From Pedobacter sp. (lineage in GTDB: Bacteria > Bacteroidota > Bacteroidia > Sphingobacteriales > Sphingobacteriaceae): DNA of 8,307 bases. Location: NCBI GenBank assembly GCA_004295885.1, contig SEDG01000089.1, positions 1-8,307 on the forward strand, written 5' to 3'. This document shows, piece after piece, positions 1 to 4,345 of the stretch (the first letter of the stretch is position 1; each line of letters starts with the position of its first letter). The notes under the pieces are model-generated. The model worked only from the letters and a program-made list of their open reading frames with translations, was not told where the DNA came from and did no database searches. The position numbers were made by a program, and so were the translations under genes.

Positions 1-810
1 AACATCGAACCTCAAAAAGCTGAAAATTCTATTCTTTTAGCTTACAATAAACCAGTAGGCATAACCAGCACAACCGAAGCCAACGTAAAAGGTAACATTG
101 TTGACCATGTTAATCACAGTGAACGTGTTTTCCCAATCGGTAGATTAGATAAAGATTCATCGGGATTAATTTTCCTAACCAACAACGGCGATTTAGTTAA
201 CAAGATTTTAAGAGCAGGTAATAACCACGAAAAAGAATATATCGTTACCGTAAACAAACCTTTAACTCCACAATTTATTGAAGGAATGAGTAAAGGTGTT
301 CCTGTTTTGGGGGTGATGACAAAAAAATGTAAAGTGACCCAAGAAAGTCCTTTTGTTTTTAAAATTACCTTGATACAAGGCTTAAATCGTCAGATTAGAA
401 GGATGTGTGAGCACTTTGGTTTTGAAGTGACCAAGTTGGAGAGAACCAGAATAATGAATATTACGCTCAAAGGCTTGCCAACTGGCGATTGGAGAGAATT
501 AACGGAAGAAGAACAAGCTGAGATTTTCAAGCTAGTTGCCAAATCAAGCTCTGAAAAACCAGTTACGCCAAAACGTGTAACTAAAAAATCGGCTCCAGAA
601 AAAGAAGAAAAACCTGCGCAACGTTTTGCAAAAGACAAAACTCGTGGTAGTAAAACAAAAGGTGACCATAAAACGGCTGGTGCACCTTCAAAAGGTGGCG
701 CACCAAGTTCAGACTGGTTTAAATCTGGCCCGAGTAAAAGGTCAACCCGCCCATCAAATGGTAAATCAGGCGTTCCAGGTGCAAAAACTCGTAGTCCGAA
801 AAGGAAATAA
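1..810 (+). CDS. rluF: 23S rRNA pseudouridine synthase RluF, 3' part (5' end outside window)
   Basis: The frame is open from the first base to the TAA at 808-810, giving 269 residues without a start, so the gene begins upstream. The catalytic-Asp motif GRLDKDSSGL lies at window residues 47-56, with the nucleophile Asp at residue 50 (bases 148-150). QGLNRQIRRMCEHFG at 126-140 and KLERTRIMN just after it are the signature of the RluF branch of the RsuA/RluB/E/F family. In E. coli, RluF converts U2604 of 23S rRNA, and U35 of tRNA-Tyr, to pseudouridine. By comparison with the E. coli enzyme (catalytic Asp107), roughly 57 N-terminal residues are missing, which would hold the S4 RNA-binding domain. 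From about residue 182 to the end is an 88-residue low-complexity tail rich in Lys, Arg, Ser, Gly and Pro, probably disordered and RNA-binding. E. coli RluF also has a basic tail, but a shorter one. Specificity (RluF rather than RluB/E) is inferred from close recalled similarity. Confidence 0.93.
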   Translation, partial: NIEPQKAENSILLAYNKPVGITSTTEANVKGNIVDHVNHSERVFPIGRLDKDSSGLIFLTNNGDLVNKILRAGNNHEKEYIVTVNKPLTPQFIEGMSKGVPVLGVMTKKCKVTQESPFVFKITLIQGLNRQIRRMCEHFGFEVTKLERTRIMNITLKGLPTGDWRELTEEEQAEIFKLVAKSSSEKPVTPKRVTKKSAPEKEEKPAQRFAKDKTRGSKTKGDHKTAGAPSKGGAPSSDWFKSGPSKRSTRPSNGKSGVPGAKTRSPKRK

Positions 811-820
811 TGAGTCAATA

Positions 821-899
821 GTTGCGAGTGATGAGTTAAATGTCTGGATATAAAGTCATTTTATATTTGAATTAACCCTCATAACATTCAACCCGCAAC
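821..899. repeat. Imperfect inverted repeat downstream of rluF
   Basis: The left arm at 821-839 begins GTTGCGAGT and continues through ATGAG to TTAA. The right arm at 872-899, read on the opposite strand, is GTTGCGGGT, then an extra stretch, then ATGAG, GG and TTAA. Three matching blocks (GTTGCG, ATGAG, TTAA) therefore pair in the same order, with one mismatch and an asymmetric bulge. There is no T-run after it, so it is a poor intrinsic terminator. It looks like a decayed dispersed intergenic repeat, and from memory similar GTTGCGGGTTATGAG-like strings are common between genes in Pedobacter relatives. Function is unknown. Confidence 0.45.
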
Positions 900-917
900 C
901 CATAACACAAAAATAAT

Positions 918-925
918 TACCTTTG
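918..925 (+). promoter_or_regulatory. Bacteroidota -7 promoter box for rlmN
   Basis: TACCTTTG at 918-925 matches all six fixed bases of the Bacteroidota housekeeping -7 element TAnnTTTG. Transcription in this phylum starts only a few bases after this box, so the predicted start site is about 930-932, on or beside the rlmN ATG at 932. No TTG is visible at the usual -33 distance. The 121-base gap from rluF and this box indicate that rlmN has its own promoter. Confidence 0.7.
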
Positions 926-931
926 CATCTA

Positions 932-1987
932 ATGGTTAGCACTAAAAAAATAGATATTCGTTCCTTGGATTTGCCAAGCTTGCAACAACATTTCACTGAG
1001 ATGAAAGAGCCAGCTTATCGTGCAAAACAAGTATATCAATGGCTTTGGGAAAAATCTGCTCGTAGTTTCGAGGAGATGAGCAACCTATCTAAAGATTTAC
1101 GCAAAAAGCTTGACGACAACTATAGCATCAACGTTGTTGAAATAAATAGTGCACAATTTAGCAACGATCATACCATTAAGAATGCTTTCCGTTTATATGA
1201 TGGGAACATTGTTGAAGGTGTTTTAATTCCAACAGACGATAGAATGACTGCTTGTGTAAGTTCGCAAGTGGGTTGCAGTTTAACCTGCAAGTTTTGCGCT
1301 ACGGGTTACATGGACCGCAAGCGAAATCTCAACGCAGATGAAATTTACGACCAAGTAGTATTAATTGACCAACAAGCCAAGAAAAACTACAACATTCCTC
1401 TAACAAACATAGTTTACATGGGAATGGGTGAGCCATTATTGAATTATGCCAACGTCCTTAAATCAATTGAAAGAATTACAGCCCCAGATGGTTTAAATAT
1501 GTCGTATAAACGCATTACTGTTTCTACGGCTGGTATTGCAAAAATGATTAAAAAGTTGGGTGATGATGGCGCTAAATTTAATTTGGCACTTTCACTTCAT
1601 GCTGCCAATGACATCAAACGCCATGAAATCATGCCAATTACTGAGCATAATTCCTTAAAGGCATTGGCCGAAGCCCTAAAATACTACTTCCAGAAAACCA
1701 AAAACCCCGTTACTTACGAATACATTGTTTTCAATAACTTTAATGATGAAATTCAAGATGCAATGGAATTAGTTAAATTCTGCAAGCATGTTCCTTGTAA
1801 GGTAAATTTAATTGAATATAACCCAATTCAGTTTGCAGATTTTATCAATGCAGAAGGCGACAAAATTGATGCATTCGCAGACCATTTACGTAAAAACGGC
1901 GTAAACACAAACATCAGGCGTAGCCGTGGCAAAGACATAGATGCCGCCTGCGGACAATTAGCCGTAAAAGAAACCGCTGATAATTAG
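932..1987 (+). CDS. rlmN: Dual-specificity rRNA/tRNA (adenine-C2)-methyltransferase RlmN
   Basis: The 351-residue product is a cytoplasmic radical-SAM enzyme that methylates C2 of A2503 in 23S rRNA and of A37 in several tRNAs. The [4Fe-4S] cluster motif CSLTCKFC supplies Cys115, Cys119 and Cys122, and the SAM-binding GMGEP is at 164-168. The two extra cysteines of the RlmN mechanism are present: Cys108, matching E. coli Cys118, and Cys340 in the C-terminal DIDAACGQL, matching the methyl-carrying Cys355. Glu95 matches the proposed proton-shuttle Glu105. Length is close to the family norm, slightly shorter than E. coli. I chose ATG at 932: an in-frame TTG at 923 would add three residues, but it lies inside the TTTG of the promoter box and would not be transcribed. 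No Shine-Dalgarno sequence precedes the ATG, consistent with a leaderless message. All key residues are intact, so this is a housekeeping RlmN and not Cfr. Confidence 0.96.
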   Translation: MVSTKKIDIRSLDLPSLQQHFTEMKEPAYRAKQVYQWLWEKSARSFEEMSNLSKDLRKKLDDNYSINVVEINSAQFSNDHTIKNAFRLYDGNIVEGVLIPTDDRMTACVSSQVGCSLTCKFCATGYMDRKRNLNADEIYDQVVLIDQQAKKNYNIPLTNIVYMGMGEPLLNYANVLKSIERITAPDGLNMSYKRITVSTAGIAKMIKKLGDDGAKFNLALSLHAANDIKRHEIMPITEHNSLKALAEALKYYFQKTKNPVTYEYIVFNNFNDEIQDAMELVKFCKHVPCKVNLIEYNPIQFADFINAEGDKIDAFADHLRKNGVNTNIRRSRGKDIDAACGQLAVKETADN

Positions 1988-1990
1988 TTC

Positions 1991-2043
1991 GCAGTTATCA
2001 ATTGGCAATTTGCAGCTCCCTCTTACATCTTCCATTTTACATC
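1991..2043. repeat. Degenerate short-repeat stretch between rlmN and comF
   Basis: The gap after rlmN contains GCAGTTATCAATTG followed by GGCAATTTGCAG (1991-2015), which reads as decayed copies of a caattg/gcag unit. TTACATC then occurs twice, at 2023-2029 and 2037-2043, 14 bases apart. The content differs from both flanking genes and is low in complexity. No confident terminator or complete promoter box was found in the 94-base gap. Confidence 0.3.
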
Positions 2044-2081
2044 AATTTCTCTTTTTCTAAAGAAATTTGTTAAATTGAATT

Positions 2082-2780
2082 ATGATTGCCGTAAAACGTT
2101 TAGCCACAGATATGATTGAATTGCTTTTCCCTGAGCTTTGCAACGCTTGTGGTACTCATTTATACTATGGCGAAAAGCAAATCTGCACCAAATGCCTTTA
2201 CGATTTACCCTACACGGATTATCATTTACACTCAGATAATCGAGTAGCTAAACAACTGTGGGGAAGATTGCCTATAAACGCCGCAATGGCCATGTTGTAT
2301 TTTAGAAAAGGAACGAAAGTTCAAAATCTAATGCACAGTTTAAAATACAAAAGCCAAACCGATGTTGGCTTACGCTTGGGGAATTTGTTAGGTGATAAAC
2401 TAAAACTAGGGGAAGCATATCAAGACATAGATTTAATTATTCCTGTGCCTTTACATCCTAAAAAAGAAAGGCTGCGAGGATATAATCAAAGTGAATTTAT
2501 AGCTGATGGCGTTGCCGAAATATTAGATGTTCCGGTAAGCAAAAGCCATTTGCTTAGAGATAAATCAACTGAAAGCCAAACCAAAAAAGCAAGATATACG
2601 CGATACGAAAACATGCAGTCCGTTTTTAATGTTAATGATAAAGAACAATTGGAAAAGTTGCACGTTTTGTTAATAGATGATGTAATTACCACGGGTGCAA
2701 CATTAGAGGCTTGTGGCAATGCCTTATTAAACGCAGGAATAAAAAAATTAAGTATAGCAGCAATTGCTTTTGCCGAATAA
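2082..2780 (+). CDS. comF: ComF family phosphoribosyltransferase-like protein
   Basis: This 232-residue protein has the two-part ComF/ComFC/GntX layout. An N-terminal zinc ribbon uses Cys20, Cys23, Cys35 and Cys38 (CNAC and CTKC). A type I phosphoribosyltransferase fold follows, with the RGYNQ signature at 132-136 and the PRPP-binding loop LLIDDVITTGAT at 196-207, including Asp199 and Asp200. ComF proteins are needed for DNA uptake in naturally transformable bacteria such as Bacillus and Haemophilus, but the substrate is uncertain and the gene is also kept by bacteria not known to be competent. Length is normal. The start at 2082 retains the hydrophobic lead-in to the zinc ribbon; Met11 (ATG at 2112) is a less likely alternative. 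The stop lies 3 bases before the lipoprotein ATG, implying one transcript and coupled translation. No other competence gene is in the window, so a role in transformation here is only family inference. Confidence 0.9.
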   Translation: MIAVKRLATDMIELLFPELCNACGTHLYYGEKQICTKCLYDLPYTDYHLHSDNRVAKQLWGRLPINAAMAMLYFRKGTKVQNLMHSLKYKSQTDVGLRLGNLLGDKLKLGEAYQDIDLIIPVPLHPKKERLRGYNQSEFIADGVAEILDVPVSKSHLLRDKSTESQTKKARYTRYENMQSVFNVNDKEQLEKLHVLLIDDVITTGATLEACGNALLNAGIKKLSIAAIAFAE

Positions 2781-2783
2781 TTT

Positions 2784-4169
2784 ATGAGAATAAAACTACT
2801 CGTCTTATGTTTAATGACCTCTTTGCTTTTTGCAGCTTGCAATAAGGATGAGGATATTACATTTGATGTAGATGCAAAAATTGCTTTCTCAACTGATAGC
2901 GTTTTATTCGATACGGTATTTACAGCAATAGGCTCCAGCAACAGAAGGTTAAAAATTTACAACCCTAACTCCAAAGCGATAATTATCAATACAATTAAGT
3001 TAAGTGGAGGTAATGCATCAGCCTATAGTTTAAATATCAATGGCATCGCGACTACTGAAACAGCCGAATTAAAGATTAATGGGAATGATTCTATCAATGT
3101 TTTTGTGAAGGTAAACATCAATCCAACGCTACAGAATTTACCTTTCATCGTAGAAGATTCAATCTTATTTTCCTTTAATGGGAAAAAGCAAAACATCCCG
3201 CTGGTAGCCTATGGGCAAAACGCAAATTTTGTAAACAGTAGTACTATCCAAACAAATACGATATGGAATAGCAAATTGCCCTACATTATCTATAAGTCGG
3301 TAACAGTTGGCAAGGATGCGAATTTAACCATCGCCGCTGGCACAAGAATTCTATTTCATGGCAATGCGACCATGAGCATCAAAGGCACTTTAACTGCCGT
3401 TGGAACAAAAACAGATACCATTTTATTTGCTAGCGATAGATTAGAGAAGCTTTACAAAGACGAAACTGGCCAGTGGAATGGATTACATTTTTATCCCGAA
3501 AGCAAAGATTCCCAAATCAATTATGCCATTATTAAAAATGGAATAGCCGGTATTACCGTTGATTCCTTATCGCTAAATAGCAAACCAAAGCTATTATTAA
3601 CCAATAGCATTATTAAAAACATGGAGGTTGTCGGCTTTTTAGGCTACCAAACAGAGCTAACAGCCTTTAATAACTTATTTTTTAACTGTGGTCAATATTT
3701 GCTTTACGGAGTTGGCGGTGGCCGATACAACTTAAAACAAAATACATTTGCAGGGTATAATATCAATTTCGCCCGTAAAACACCAGCAGTTTATTTGTCA
3801 GATTACATCAGCAACAACCAAGCGGCCAACCTTACCGTAGATATCGTAAATAATATAGTCTGGGGTAATTTAAAAGATGAATTTGTAATTGACAAAAAAA
3901 CACCAAATAGCATTCTGATTGCCAACATCAAAAATAACCTGCTGAGAAATTCAATTACCACCTACGATTTAAATGGTAATATCTTTAATGCAGAGCCATC
4001 ATTTGTTAACGTCGAAAAGGGAAACTTTAGGCTCAATCCAACAAGTCCCGCAAACAATAAAGGCTATAATTTAAGCGCAGACCTGTTCTTTGGAAGTTAT
4101 TTAAGCAAGGATTTAAATAATAAAACAAGAATATTTCCCTCAGAATTAGGGTGTTACGAGAGCAACTAA
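2784..4169 (+). CDS. Predicted surface lipoprotein with right-handed beta-helix domain
   Basis: I do not recognise a named gene. The 461-residue product opens with a lipoprotein signal peptide: Arg2 and Lys4, a hydrophobic core, and FAAC with lipidated Cys19. Phe at -3 of the lipobox is unusual but acceptable. Residues 20-24 are NKDED, close to the Bacteroidota export signal (Lys followed by Asp/Glu residues) that sends lipoproteins to the outer face of the outer membrane. Residues 30-150 are beta-rich and resemble an Ig-like sandwich. Residues 170-400 have the spacing of a right-handed parallel beta-helix (TVGKDANLTIAAGTRILF, GQWNGLHF, then many Asn-ended turns). The last 50 residues (FRLNPTSPANNKG, then DLNNKTRI and ELGCYE) resemble the cap often called choice-of-anchor Q. 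Beta-helix proteins commonly bind or cleave polysaccharides, but no catalytic residues can be assigned. It sits 3 bases after comF and so is probably translated from the comF message. Confidence 0.85.
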   Translation: MRIKLLVLCLMTSLLFAACNKDEDITFDVDAKIAFSTDSVLFDTVFTAIGSSNRRLKIYNPNSKAIIINTIKLSGGNASAYSLNINGIATTETAELKINGNDSINVFVKVNINPTLQNLPFIVEDSILFSFNGKKQNIPLVAYGQNANFVNSSTIQTNTIWNSKLPYIIYKSVTVGKDANLTIAAGTRILFHGNATMSIKGTLTAVGTKTDTILFASDRLEKLYKDETGQWNGLHFYPESKDSQINYAIIKNGIAGITVDSLSLNSKPKLLLTNSIIKNMEVVGFLGYQTELTAFNNLFFNCGQYLLYGVGGGRYNLKQNTFAGYNINFARKTPAVYLSDYISNNQAANLTVDIVNNIVWGNLKDEFVIDKKTPNSILIANIKNNLLRNSITTYDLNGNIFNAEPSFVNVEKGNFRLNPTSPANNKGYNLSADLFFGSYLSKDLNNKTRIFPSELGCYESN

Positions 4170-4199
4170 AGAAATTTAAACTTTTTAAAAACTTTTTGG

Positions 4200-4230
4200 A
4201 ACGCTATCCGTTTATATATTCGAGAGCGTT
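4200..4230. other. Small hairpin after the lipoprotein gene
   Basis: AACGCT at 4200-4205 pairs perfectly with AGCGTT at 4225-4230. After one mismatch, TC at 4207-4208 pairs with GA at 4222-4223. The loop is AT-rich and the sequence after it is TTAATTT. It lies 31 bases past the lipoprotein stop and just before a much stronger hairpin. It could help end the plus-strand transcript, but the short stem and wide loop make this weak. Confidence 0.35.
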
Positions 4231-4242
4231 AATTTAGATGGT

Positions 4243-4276
4243 AAGGGTCGATATTTCTTCTGAAGTATCGGCCCTT
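4243..4276. terminator. Bidirectional hairpin terminator at the convergent junction
   Basis: AAGGGTCGATATTTC (4243-4257) pairs with GAAGTATCGGCCCTT (4262-4276) to give a 15-bp stem closed by the 4-base loop TTCT, with two positions that are G-U pairs in plus-strand RNA. On the plus strand it is followed by TACTTTAT, a broken T-rich tail; on the minus strand the tail is poor in T. It lies between the ends of two convergent transcripts, 73 bases past the lipoprotein stop and 69 bases past the kinase stop, which is where a shared terminator is expected. Stem strength is clear; termination in either direction is inferred. Confidence 0.7.
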
Positions 4277-4284
4277 TACTTTAT

Positions 4285-4340
4285 AGCAAATTCTCAACTT
4301 CACATCAAACAGCTCCACCTCTTAACAAATCAGCAAATAT
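4285..4340. repeat. Degenerate short-repeat stretch after the kinase gene
   Basis: AGCAAAT occurs at 4285-4291 and again at 4332-4338, and the stretch between contains related words such as AACAAATCAGC and ACATCAAAC. Read on the minus strand it is a run of TTTGCTGATTTGTT-like words. It looks like a decayed simple repeat and has no coding potential I can support. Confidence 0.25.
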
Positions 4341-4345
4341 CAACG

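Noticed and set aside
286..288. ATG at 286 as the start of a short separate gene
   Set aside because: The same frame is open back to base 1 and encodes the catalytic-Asp motif of the same enzyme, so this is an internal Met.
390..818. Open frame on the minus strand opposite the rluF tail (142 codons)
   Set aside because: It lies fully antisense to a confidently coding region, its product has no recognisable domain, and low-complexity Lys/Ser/Gly codons readily leave the opposite strand open.
626..853. Plus-strand frame overlapping the end of rluF in another frame
   Set aside because: It is a frame-shifted shadow of the basic tail with no domain and no start signal.
2062..2069. GAAATTTG as a -7 box for comF
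   Set aside because: It would place transcription near 2075, but the first base of TAnnTTTG is wrong and there is no TTG at -33. comF may be read from the rlmN promoter.
2486..2941. Minus-strand frame across the comF-lipoprotein junction
   Set aside because: It is antisense to two real genes and its product is low-complexity, with no promoter box recognised.
4193..4214. TTTTTGGAACG followed by CCGTTTA as a sigma-54 -24/-12 promoter
   Set aside because: The GG is present but the base pair ten bases later is GT instead of GC, and the conserved C of TGGCA is A. There is also no gene in the right place downstream, only a hairpin.
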